The position numbers and the translations under genes were made by a program. From Marinimicrococcus sp033875255 (GTDB lineage Bacteria > Pseudomonadota > Alphaproteobacteria > Geminicoccales > Geminicoccaceae): a stretch of DNA of 41,820 nucleotides. Positions 8,493-16,515 of the stretch are shown here, in pieces. The DNA is taken from assembly GCA_033875255.1 (NCBI GenBank), contig JAWZSN010000035.1:1-41820 (forward strand). Reading direction: 5' to 3'. Position 1 is the stretch's first letter. The number at the start of each line of letters is the position of its first letter. The notes under the pieces were generated by a model that saw nothing but the letters and a program-made list of their open reading frames with translations, was not told the origin of the DNA and did no database searches.

Positions 8493-9299
8493 ATGACCAT
8501 GAGGGGACGCGCGAAAAGCCGGCCGCAGGTGCCGCTTCTGGGTCGGGACAGCCTCGCCGCGATGCGTCGTGCCGGGCGCCTGGCGGCGGCCACGCTCGAC
8601 ATGATCGGTGCGGAGGTGGCAACCGGCGTGGAGACCGACCGGCTCGACACGCTGTGCCACGACTTCATCCGCGATCACGGCGCCCGCCCTGCCCCGCTCG
8701 GCTACCAGGGCTATCCGCGCGCCACCTGCATCTCGGTGGGCGAGGTGGTCTGCCACGGCATTCCCGGGCCGCGCCGGCTCGCCGAGGGCGACATCGTCAA
8801 TATCGACGTCACCGTGGTCCTCGACGGCTGGTACGGCGACACCAGCCGGATGTACTGGGTCGGCGCGACGAGCGAGGCGGCGCGCCGCCTCTGCCAGGTG
8901 ACCTTCGAGGCGCTGTGGCGGGGCATCCGGGCAGTCCGGCCGGGGGCGACGCTCGGCGATCTCGGACATGCCGTACAGGCCCATGCCGAGGCCCATGGCT
9001 GCAGCGTCGTGCGTGACTATTGCGGCCACGGGATCGGCCGCCGCTTCCATCAACCGCCCACCGTGCTGCATCACGGCAAACCCGGCCGCGGCATGAGCCT
9101 GGAGCCGGGCATGAGCTTCACCATCGAGCCGATGCTCAATCTCGGCGGCCACGAGGTCGACGTGCTGGAGGATGGCTGGACCGTGATCACCAGGGACGCG
9201 TCCCTCTCCGCCCAGTTCGAGCACACCGTCGTCGTCACCGAGACGGGCGTGGAGGTCATGACCCTTTCCCCAGAAGGCCAGCACCATCCGCCTTGGTGA
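8493..9299 (+). CDS. map: methionine aminopeptidase, type I
   Basis: A 268-residue enzyme that removes the N-terminal methionine from nascent proteins. All dinuclear-metal and catalytic residues are present at the expected spacing: His88 (VCHGIPG), Asp105 (NIDVTV), Asp116 (YGDTSRM), His179 (YCGHGIG), Glu212 (TIEPM) and Glu243 (QFEHT). The first ATG is at 8493 with a second in-frame ATG at 8499; either may be used, as no strong ribosome binding site is seen. The stop overlaps the proposed GTG start of radC, so sfsA-map-radC read as one transcription unit. Confidence 0.92.
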   Translation: MTMRGRAKSRPQVPLLGRDSLAAMRRAGRLAAATLDMIGAEVATGVETDRLDTLCHDFIRDHGARPAPLGYQGYPRATCISVGEVVCHGIPGPRRLAEGDIVNIDVTVVLDGWYGDTSRMYWVGATSEAARRLCQVTFEALWRGIRAVRPGATLGDLGHAVQAHAEAHGCSVVRDYCGHGIGRRFHQPPTVLHHGKPGRGMSLEPGMSFTIEPMLNLGGHEVDVLEDGWTVITRDASLSAQFEHTVVVTETGVEVMTLSPEGQHHPPW

Positions 9300-10294
9300 G
9301 CGCTGCGGGAGGGGTCCCAAAACGCATCGTCGAGGCAGGACTGGAGGTGACCGCGGAAGCGGGGCCGGACGGGCCGCGCCTGCTGGTCACGGGTGAGACC
9401 TTCCGCTGGAAGGAGCAGATCAAGCGGGCCGGCGGGCGCTGGGACGCTGCGGGCCAGCGCTGGGTGCTTTCCTCGGCCGGCCAGCTCGCCGTGCTGGCGG
9501 CCGCCCTCGATGCGCCGCCAGGGCTGGCCGAGGCACCGCAGGCCTACACGGCGCAAGCGGGCACAAAGCACTATCACGGCCATCGCGAGCGGCTGCGCCA
9601 GCGGTTCCTCGAGGCCCTGCCGGCGGCGCCGGAAAGCCTGCCGGACTACGAGCTGCTCGAGCTCTTGCTGTTCTTCTCCGTCTATCGCCGCGACACCAAG
9701 CCCGCCGCCAAGGAGCTTTTGTCGATCTTCGGCTCGCTCGGCGGGGTACTGGCGGCCGAGCCCGCGCGCTATGGCGAGAGCGCGGAGCTCGTCCGACCGC
9801 AATGCACGGACGAGGAACGGCGGGCTTCCTACGCTCGGGACCTGCGCTTTACCCAGATTCTCCTCAAGGCCATCCAGGAGGTCGCCGTGCGGCTGGCGCG
9901 CGAGGAGATCAAGGAGCGGCCGGTCATCGGCTCGTGGTCGGCGCTGATCGACTATCTGCACACCGTGCTGGCGCACGCGCCCTCGGAGCAGTTCCGCATT
10001 CTCTTTCTCGACCGCAAGAACATCCTGATCCGCGACGAGGTGCAAAGCCGTGGCACGGTCGACCACACCCCGCTCTACCCCCGCGAGGTGGTCAAGCGGG
10101 CGCTCGAGCTCTCGGCCTCGGCCATCATCATGGTGCACAATCACCCCTCGGGCGATCCCACGCCCTCGCAGGCGGACATCGACATGACCCGGCAGGTCGT
10201 GCAGGCGCTGGCCCCGGTGAACGTCACCGTCCACGACCATGTGGTGATGGGCAAGAACCGTCATGTGAGCTTCAGGAGCCAGGGGCTGTTTTGA
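9296..10294 (+). CDS. radC: RadC-family JAB/MPN protein with N-terminal extension
   Basis: A 332-residue protein. Residues about 93-332 are a standard RadC (UPF0758): helical N-domain with ELLELLLFF, then the MPN+ metalloprotease-like core with Glu231, the HNHPSGD motif (His281, His283) and Asp294. The first 85-90 residues are additional; typical RadC is about 220-230 residues. The extra part contains a compact GETFRWKEQIKRAGGRWD segment followed by a tryptophan strand, reminiscent of small DUF5710-like modules found in DNA-processing proteins. The start is GTG 9296, overlapping the map stop; the upstream frame is antisense-type noise. RadC function is debated despite its name. Confidence 0.88.
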   Translation: MSAAGGVPKRIVEAGLEVTAEAGPDGPRLLVTGETFRWKEQIKRAGGRWDAAGQRWVLSSAGQLAVLAAALDAPPGLAEAPQAYTAQAGTKHYHGHRERLRQRFLEALPAAPESLPDYELLELLLFFSVYRRDTKPAAKELLSIFGSLGGVLAAEPARYGESAELVRPQCTDEERRASYARDLRFTQILLKAIQEVAVRLAREEIKERPVIGSWSALIDYLHTVLAHAPSEQFRILFLDRKNILIRDEVQSRGTVDHTPLYPREVVKRALELSASAIIMVHNHPSGDPTPSQADIDMTRQVVQALAPVNVTVHDHVVMGKNRHVSFRSQGLF

Positions 10295-10419
10295 CCGGTG
10301 GCGGAGCCGCGAGCGCCTTGCCGCCACGATGGAGCCGGTATACCCCTCCCGTGGGCGTCCTCCCCCACGCGGGTTCCGCGGCCGAGTGGCGGTCCCCTCG
10401 CACCCCCGGAGGTCGCAGC
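10295..10419 (+). promoter_or_regulatory. structured leader before the DUF1007-NicO operon (tentative)
   Basis: A 125-base region containing a bulged GC-rich hairpin at 10348-10373. Two CCTCC runs (10345-10349 and 10359-10363) are complementary to the downstream ribosome binding site GGAGG (10408-10412), so alternative pairing could hide it. No known metal or cobalamin riboswitch signature was recognised. Regulatory function is inference. Confidence 0.25.
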
Positions 10420-11187
10420 ATGGCGCGCCTGCGCACAATCCCCCCGCCCCCCGCAGCCTTGCAAGCTCCTGCCGGCGAGCAAGCCCCGACCACGCCCCGT
10501 CTCCGCCCGCGCTGCAGCTCCCGCACAAGAGCCGCAACGAGATCGGCGTCGCTCGCGGCAACCCTGATCGCGGCATGTCTCTGCACGGTCGCGGCAGCGC
10601 CTGCGCGGGCCCATCCGCACGGCTGGGTCGATGTCACCGTCAGCGTTCTATTCGACCGGTCCGGCAAGGCTGCCGGCCTTCGCCAGCACTGGCTGTTCGA
10701 CGAGTTCTACTCGACCTTCGCGACGGAAGGTCTGGCCCCGTCGGGTGAGGAGCAGGCCCTGCAGGACGGAATCGACGCGCTGATGCGGGAGAACATGACC
10801 AATCTGGCGGAATTCGGCTACTTCACCAGGGTGGTTCACGCGGGCGAGGACGTGGCCTTCGGTCCGGCCGCCGAGATGGCCACGAGCATGCACGGCCAGC
10901 GCCTCGGCATGAGCTTCGTTCTTCCCTTCAGCGTGCCCCTCGATCTTGCGGCGGCTCCGCTTACCTACGCGATCTTCGACCCCACCTACTATATCGAGAT
11001 GCTCCACGCCGAGACGCAAGACGCGATCGCCCTTGAGGACGCGCCGCCCGGCTGCACCTTCGTCATGGAGACACCGAACCCCGATGCCGACTGGGTAGCG
11101 CTCGCCGCCTCACTCGACCGGGGTCAGTCGGCGGGCGACGGGCTGGGGTCGGCCTTTGCCGAGAAGGTAACGGTGGCATGCGAGTGA
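10420..11187 (+). CDS. DUF1007 family periplasmic protein
   Basis: A 255-residue protein with a long basic, proline-rich N-terminus followed by a hydrophobic stretch and an APARA-HPHGW junction, which looks like a signal peptide ending near residue 65. The mature part starts with the HPHGWVDV motif typical of DUF1007 (COG3683). DUF1007 genes are regularly paired with NicO/RcnA-type permeases and are thought to assist metal export or uptake from the periplasm. The ATG at 10420 is supported by GGAGG seven bases upstream. The end overlaps the next gene by ten bases, so the pair is co-translated. The His-containing start of the mature protein may bind metal (inference). Confidence 0.8.
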   Translation: MARLRTIPPPPAALQAPAGEQAPTTPRLRPRCSSRTRAATRSASLAATLIAACLCTVAAAPARAHPHGWVDVTVSVLFDRSGKAAGLRQHWLFDEFYSTFATEGLAPSGEEQALQDGIDALMRENMTNLAEFGYFTRVVHAGEDVAFGPAAEMATSMHGQRLGMSFVLPFSVPLDLAAAPLTYAIFDPTYYIEMLHAETQDAIALEDAPPGCTFVMETPNPDADWVALAASLDRGQSAGDGLGSAFAEKVTVACE

Positions 11188-12173
11188 TGCGCGAGGGCGT
11201 CCTTTCGGGCCTGTGCCTCGCCGCGCTCGCGGTCCTCGTTCTGGTCCCGCTGCCGGCGACGGCCGCCTTCGCCGTGCCCGATCCCTCGATGCTGGGCCGC
11301 GCGACCGCGTGGATCATGGAGCAACAGCGCGCCTTCCATCAGGAGCTGACGCAAGGGCTCAAAACCATCGAGGCCGGCGGCGGCACCGCTGCCGCGATGG
11401 GCCTGGTGGCGGCGAGCTTCCTCTACGGCGTCTTCCACGCCGCCGGCCCCGGCCACGGCAAGGCGGTGCTCTCCGCCTATCTGCTGACCCACAAGGAGAG
11501 CATGACGAGAGGCCTGCGGCTGGCGGCGGCAGCAGCGCTGTGCCAGGGCCTGACCGCGATCGCGCTGGTTCACGGCCTGATCGGGCTCGCCGGCTGGCTT
11601 CCCCGCGAGGCCTCCACAGCGGTCGCCTGGTCGGAGCGCCTGAGCTACATGCTCGTGCTTCTGCTGGGCGGGCTGCTCGCTGCCAGGGCCGCCAGGGCGC
11701 TGGTTTTCGCGGTTCGCACAGATATTGCCGCCCCGCCCCGCCCCCACGACCACCACGAGCACGAGCACGAACGCGGCTGCGGCTGTGGTCACGCCCATGC
11801 ACCCTCAGCCGAGCAGATTGCCGGCGCCACCGATCTGCGCGCCAGGCTGGCGCTGATCCTTTCCATCGGCCTGCGCCCATGCAGCGGTGCTGTCCTGGTG
11901 CTGGTGTTCGCGCACGTCACGGGCCTCGCCTGGGCAGGCATCGCTGCCGTGGCGGCCATGTCGGCAGGCACGGCGCTTGCCGTGGCGGGCCTCGCCTTCC
12001 TCGCGGCGAACGCAAGACACTGGGCCGTGGCTCTGGCCGGCGGACGGCAGGGCCGCGCGGCCTATCGCGTCGCCGCTGCTCTCGCGGCGCTCGGCGGCAG
12101 CATCGCGATCATCGCCGTGGGCGTGTCGCTTGTGGCGGCCTCTTTCGCCCCGGCACACCCGCTGGGTCTGTGA
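11178..12173 (+). CDS. NicO/RcnA-like nickel/cobalt-type membrane transporter
   Basis: A 331-residue membrane protein of the NicO (COG2215) family. It has a signal-like first helix, then the family motif HAAGPGHGK (residues 87-95) in a transmembrane segment and a GLRPCSGA motif in a later one. A cytoplasmic or periplasmic loop at residues about 190-207 is dense in His and Cys (alternating H, E, C and G), a probable metal-sensing or metal-binding loop. RcnA-type members export Ni2+ or Co2+; others take part in uptake, and direction and metal cannot be decided here. The start overlaps the DUF1007 gene; ATG 11178 is used, with an alternative at 11187. Confidence 0.85.
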   Translation: MRVMREGVLSGLCLAALAVLVLVPLPATAAFAVPDPSMLGRATAWIMEQQRAFHQELTQGLKTIEAGGGTAAAMGLVAASFLYGVFHAAGPGHGKAVLSAYLLTHKESMTRGLRLAAAAALCQGLTAIALVHGLIGLAGWLPREASTAVAWSERLSYMLVLLLGGLLAARAARALVFAVRTDIAAPPRPHDHHEHEHERGCGCGHAHAPSAEQIAGATDLRARLALILSIGLRPCSGAVLVLVFAHVTGLAWAGIAAVAAMSAGTALAVAGLAFLAANARHWAVALAGGRQGRAAYRVAAALAALGGSIAIIAVGVSLVAASFAPAHPLGL

Positions 12174-12581
12174 TCGCCGGAAAACCTCCGCGCTCCTGCC
12201 CCGTACCGGATCGCGGCCTTCACGATCTCTTTGCGCTTCCGTGCGATCCTGCCCTGGTGCAGCAAGTCCCGTGCGAAAGGAGCAGCGCTGCCGGCCGGCC
12301 TCGATCATGGACGGACTACGGGGACGCCTGAGCCCGCCGCATGGCTGATTGCGCCGATCCTCGCCGGCGGGGTCATGCCTCGTGCGCCGCGGCGTGGTAA
12401 GGAGGGCGCCACCGCGTTGCGGGCAGCGCGCGCTGGAAGGCCGGCTGCCCTCGCGCCGCAAGACGAGCCTCATCGATGCCCGCACTCATGCCGACCCGCC
12501 CTTGCCCGCCGCCCATCATGCGCTTGCCCGCCCACCGTGCGCGAGCGGCCTGAGCCGGTGGCGGCACCTCTCGACGAGGCC
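12174..12581. other. intergenic region between NicO gene and hrpB
   Basis: About 400 bases with no supported gene. The hrpB frame is open across most of it, but that upstream translation is Arg/Pro/Ala-rich with no homology and is rejected as an N-terminal extension. No RNA gene, repeat or terminator was recognised. Confidence 0.5.
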
Positions 12582-15050
12582 ATGGCGAGCCTTCCCGTCG
12601 CCGCCGTTCTCCCTGCCCTCGCTCGTGCACTGGAGGGCGCGGGTGCGGCCGTGCTCGAGGCGCCGCCCGGGGCCGGCAAGACCACACTGGTGCCGCTCCA
12701 TCTGCTGGCAGCACCCTGGCTCGCCGGGCGGCGCATTCTCATGCTGGAGCCGCGCCGGCTGGCGGCACGGCAGGCGGCGCGGCGCATGGCCCAGCTTCTG
12801 GGCGAGAAGGTCGGCGAGACGGTGGGCTACTCGGTGCGGTTCGAGCGCAAGGTGGGGCCGGCAACGCGCATCGAGGTGCTGACGGAAGGCCTCCTCACCC
12901 GCCGGCTGCAGGGCGATCCGGCGCTCGAGGAGGTGGGTGCGGTGATCTTCGACGAGTTTCACGAGCGCTCGCTGGACGCCGATCTGGCACTGGCCTTGTG
13001 CCTCGACGCGCGCGACGGGCTGCGGCCGGATCTGCGGCTTTTGGTGATGTCGGCCACCATCGCCGGCGAGGCGGTGGCGGAGCTCCTGGGCGGGGCGCCG
13101 CTGGTGCGCAGCGAGGGGCGCATGTTCCCGGTGCGCACGCGTCACCTGCCGCAACCCCGCGAGGCGCGGATCGAGCAGGCCATGGCCGAAGCGGTGCGCC
13201 GGGCGCTGGCCGAGAACGAGGGCAGCATCCTGTGCTTCCTGCCGGGTGCTGCCGAGATCCGCCGCACCGAGGCGCGGCTGGGCGGGCTCGGGCCGCAGGT
13301 GGAGCTGCACGCGCTGTTCGGCGATCTCACCCGCGAGCGGCAGGACGCGGCCCTGCTGCCGGCCCAGGCGGGGCGGCGCAAGGTGGTGCTGGCCACCAAC
13401 ATCGCCGAGACCAGCCTGACCATCGAGGGCGTTTCGGTGGTGATCGACGGCGGGCTGGCGCGCCGCCCGCGCTTCTCGCCGCGTACCGGCATGAGCCGTC
13501 TCGAGACGGTGCGGATCAGCCGTGCCTCGGCCGCGCAGCGACGCGGCCGCGCCGGCAGGCTCGGGCCCGGTGTCTGCTACCGGCTGTGGGCGGCGACCGA
13601 CGACATGATCCTGCCTGCGTTCGATCCGCCGGAGATTACCGAGGCGGATCTTGCGCCGCTGGCGCTGGAGCTGGCGCAATGGGGGGCGCCGCCCGAGGCG
13701 CTGCGCTGGCCGACCCCGCCGCCGGCGGCGGCGCTCGCCCAGGCGCATTCATTGCTGGGCGAGCTGGGCGCGCTCGACGGCGATGGCCGGATCACGCCGC
13801 ACGGAAGGCGCATGGCCGGGCTGCCGCTCCACCCGCGGCTGGCGCACATGCTGGTGAGCGCCATCGAGGCGGGGCTCGGGGCCACCGCGCTGGCGCTGGC
13901 AGCCCTGCTCGCCGGGCGCGACCCGTGGCGGCAGCAGCGCGATCCCGACCTCGCCCACCGGCTTTCCTTGTGGCGGACCCGGCAGGGAGGCGATGCGGCG
14001 GCGCTGGCCGAGCTGGAGCGGGTGCGCCGCCAGCTCGCCGGCATCCTGCCGGCGGCGCGCGGCACGCCGGAGCCGGCGCAGACCGGGGCGGTGCTGGCGC
14101 TGGCCTATCCCGACCGGATCGCCCAGCGGCGCGGCAGCGGGCCCGGCATGTTCCGCATGGCGGGCGGGCGCGGTGCGAGGCTCGATCCCCTCGACCCGCT
14201 GGCGCGCGAGCCGTTTCTGGCAGTGGCAGAGCTGGACGATGCCGGAGCGGACGCGCGGATCCTCTCGGCGGCGGCGCTGCGCGAGGAGGACCTGCTGCTT
14301 TTGTTCGGCGAGCGCATCCGCACGGAGCAGGAGGTGTCGTGGGACCGGCGCAGCGGTGGCGTCACGGCGCGGCGGATGACCCGGCTCGGGGCGCTGGTGC
14401 TCAAGGAGCGGCCAATCGACAGGGTCGATCCGGCGCTGCTGCGCGCAGCGCTGCTGCAGGGGCTGGCCGAGTCCGGCCTGGATGCCCTGCCCTGGACGCC
14501 GGCGGCGCGAAGCCTGCTGGCGCGGCTGCGGTTCCTGCACCGCCACGAACCGGCGGCATGGCCCGATGTCGGCGACGAGGCCCTGTCGACGGGCCTCGCC
14601 GACTGGCTCGGCCCGTGGCTGGAGGGGGTGAGAAGGCCCGCCGATCTGGCGCGGGTCGATCTCGTCCAGGCACTGCGGGCCCTCCTGCCCTGGGAGAAGC
14701 AGCAGGCTCTCGACCGGCTGGCGCCTGGCTACTTCCAGACACCGGCCGGTAGCCGGTTGACGATCGACTACGAGGGCGCGGTGCCCTCGGTAGGCGTGCG
14801 GCTGCAGGAGCTGCTGGGCCAGGACCGGCACCCCGCGGTACTCGACGGAAGAGTGCCGCTCACGCTGGAGCTGCTCTCACCGGCGCGGCGGCCGATCCAG
14901 GTGACATGCGACCTGCCGGGCTTTTGGGCAGGCAGCTACGTCGAGGTGCGCAAGGAGATGCGCGGCCGCTATCCCCGCCACGACTGGCCCGAGAACCCGC
15001 TCTCGGCCGCCCCCACGCGCCGCACCAAGGCGGCGCGTGAGAGAAGCTGA
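12582..15050 (+). CDS. hrpB: ATP-dependent RNA helicase HrpB
   Basis: An 822-residue DEAH-box helicase. Walker A is APPGAGKT (residues 27-34), the DEAH-type box is DEFH (124-127), followed by MSATI, the ATNIAETSLTIEG helicase motif and the QRRGRAGR arginine-finger motif. The C-terminal half contains the HA2/HrpB-specific region, ending near a PRHDWPENP segment as in HrpB. E. coli HrpB is about 809 residues and starts with nearly the same sequence as MASLPVAAVLP, so ATG 12582 is chosen over the longer open frame. The biological role of HrpB is poorly known. It converges with purB, leaving only seven bases between the stops. Confidence 0.92.
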   Translation: MASLPVAAVLPALARALEGAGAAVLEAPPGAGKTTLVPLHLLAAPWLAGRRILMLEPRRLAARQAARRMAQLLGEKVGETVGYSVRFERKVGPATRIEVLTEGLLTRRLQGDPALEEVGAVIFDEFHERSLDADLALALCLDARDGLRPDLRLLVMSATIAGEAVAELLGGAPLVRSEGRMFPVRTRHLPQPREARIEQAMAEAVRRALAENEGSILCFLPGAAEIRRTEARLGGLGPQVELHALFGDLTRERQDAALLPAQAGRRKVVLATNIAETSLTIEGVSVVIDGGLARRPRFSPRTGMSRLETVRISRASAAQRRGRAGRLGPGVCYRLWAATDDMILPAFDPPEITEADLAPLALELAQWGAPPEALRWPTPPPAAALAQAHSLLGELGALDGDGRITPHGRRMAGLPLHPRLAHMLVSAIEAGLGATALALAALLAGRDPWRQQRDPDLAHRLSLWRTRQGGDAAALAELERVRRQLAGILPAARGTPEPAQTGAVLALAYPDRIAQRRGSGPGMFRMAGGRGARLDPLDPLAREPFLAVAELDDAGADARILSAAALREEDLLLLFGERIRTEQEVSWDRRSGGVTARRMTRLGALVLKERPIDRVDPALLRAALLQGLAESGLDALPWTPAARSLLARLRFLHRHEPAAWPDVGDEALSTGLADWLGPWLEGVRRPADLARVDLVQALRALLPWEKQQALDRLAPGYFQTPAGSRLTIDYEGAVPSVGVRLQELLGQDRHPAVLDGRVPLTLELLSPARRPIQVTCDLPGFWAGSYVEVRKEMRGRYPRHDWPENPLSAAPTRRTKAARERS

Positions 15051-15057
15051 CAAAAGA

Positions 15058-16383
15058 TCAGTCGGCCGAGGCCTCGCCAAAGACACGGCCGAAGATCGTG
15101 TCGACATGCTTGGTGTGGTAGCTCATGTCGAACAGGGCCGGGAGGTTGGCCGCGGGCAGCCTGGCGGTGACCTCCTCGTCGGCCTGGAGCAGCTCGAGCA
15201 GCGAGAGGCCCTCCTCCCAGGCGCGCATGGCGTTGCGCTGGACCAGCACATAGGCCTGCTGGCGCGGCAGGCCGCTGCTGGTGAGCGCTATCAGGACCCG
15301 CTGCGAGAACAGCAGGCCGTGGGTCATGTCGAGATTGCGCTGCATGCGCTCCGGATAGACCACGAGGCGGTCCATCATCGAGGTGAGGCGGGCGAGCGCG
15401 AAGTCGGCCAGGACCAGCATGTCGGGGAAGGCCACGCGCTCGACCGAGCTGTGCGAGATGTCACGCTCGTGCCACAGCGCCACATTCTCCAAAGCCGGCA
15501 CCACCGCCGCGCGGATCAGCCGGGCAAGGCCGGTGAGGTTCTCCGAGAGGACCGGGTTGCGCTTGTGCGGCATGGCCGAGCTGCCCTTCTGCCCGGCATG
15601 GAAAAACTCCTCGGCCTCGCCAACCTCAGTGCGCTGGAGATGGCGGACCTCGGTGGCCAGCCGCTCGATGGAGCTGGCGATCACCGCCAGCGCCGCGACG
15701 AAGGCGGCGTGCCGGTCGCGGGGGATCACCTGGGTCGAGACCGGCTCGGGCACCAGCCCGAAGCGGGCCGCAACCGCCTCCTCGACCCGGGGGTCGATAT
15801 TGGCGAAGGTGCCCACTGCCCCGGAGATCGCGCAGGTGGCGATCTCGGCGCGGGCGGCGCGCAGCCGCGTGCGGTTGCGATCAAACTCGGCGTAAGCTGC
15901 GGCGAGCTTGAGGCCGAAGGTCACGGGCTCGGCGTGGATCCCGTGGCTGCGGCCGATGGTGAGCGTGTCCTTGTGCTCGAAGGCGCGCCGGCGCAGCACC
16001 TCGAGCAGCGCGTCGAGATCGGCCAGCAGGAGATCGGCGGCCTGGGCCAGCTGGATGGCCAGCGTGGTGTCGAGCAGGTCGGAGGAGGTCATGCCCAGAT
16101 GGAGGTGACGGGCCTCCGCGCCGCAGACCTCCTCGACATGGGTCAAGAAGGCGATCACGTCGTGGCGGGTCACTGCCTCGATCTCGTCGACCCGGGCCGT
16201 GTCGATCAGCTTCTCGCCGGCCTGCTCGACCTTGGCGCGCAGGCTCGCCACCTCGTCCGCCGGGAGCTGGCCCAGCCCGGCCATCGCCTCGGCCGCCGCC
16301 AGCTCGACCTCGAGCCATATCCGCAGCTTGTTCTCGGGTGCGAAGATGGCGACCATCTCGGGACGGCTGTAGCGGGGAATCAT
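15058..16383 (-). CDS. purB: adenylosuccinate lyase
   Basis: A 441-residue fumarase/aspartase-superfamily enzyme that cleaves SAICAR and adenylosuccinate in purine synthesis. The family signature SSAMPHKRNP is at residues 268-277; the mobile-loop serine is within it. A conserved histidine appears in SHGIHAEP (His150), and the HLHLGMTSSD segment lies at about 93-102. The length and the MIPRYSRPEM start agree with alphaproteobacterial PurB. The frame is open upstream of 16383, but that part is antisense to the adenylate cyclase gene and is rejected. The gene is divergent from the cyclase with about 130 bases of shared upstream region. Confidence 0.95.
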   Translation of the reverse strand: MIPRYSRPEMVAIFAPENKLRIWLEVELAAAEAMAGLGQLPADEVASLRAKVEQAGEKLIDTARVDEIEAVTRHDVIAFLTHVEEVCGAEARHLHLGMTSSDLLDTTLAIQLAQAADLLLADLDALLEVLRRRAFEHKDTLTIGRSHGIHAEPVTFGLKLAAAYAEFDRNRTRLRAARAEIATCAISGAVGTFANIDPRVEEAVAARFGLVPEPVSTQVIPRDRHAAFVAALAVIASSIERLATEVRHLQRTEVGEAEEFFHAGQKGSSAMPHKRNPVLSENLTGLARLIRAAVVPALENVALWHERDISHSSVERVAFPDMLVLADFALARLTSMMDRLVVYPERMQRNLDMTHGLLFSQRVLIALTSSGLPRQQAYVLVQRNAMRAWEEGLSLLELLQADEEVTARLPAANLPALFDMSYHTKHVDTIFGRVFGEASAD

Positions 16384-16515
16384 GGCCTGCTCCGGCGGGG
16401 CTGGGGGCGGTACGGGGTTGCCGCGTTCTAGCAGCGCCGGCGCGGTGCGGCGAGCCTGTGGTCCATGCGGCCGCCGCCATTGCCGGGTGGCGCGTGGCCG
16501 CACTAGGCTGGCGCC

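Noticed and set aside
10295..10419. Cobalamin or NiCo riboswitch before the NicO operon
   Set aside because: Consensus elements of neither class were found in the leader.
12231..12581. N-terminal extension of HrpB by 117 residues
   Set aside because: HrpB proteins start at the MASLPVAAVLP segment; the upstream translation is low in plausibility and has no family match.
15037..16431. 464-residue plus-strand ORF
   Set aside because: Exact antisense of purB, which has all family motifs.
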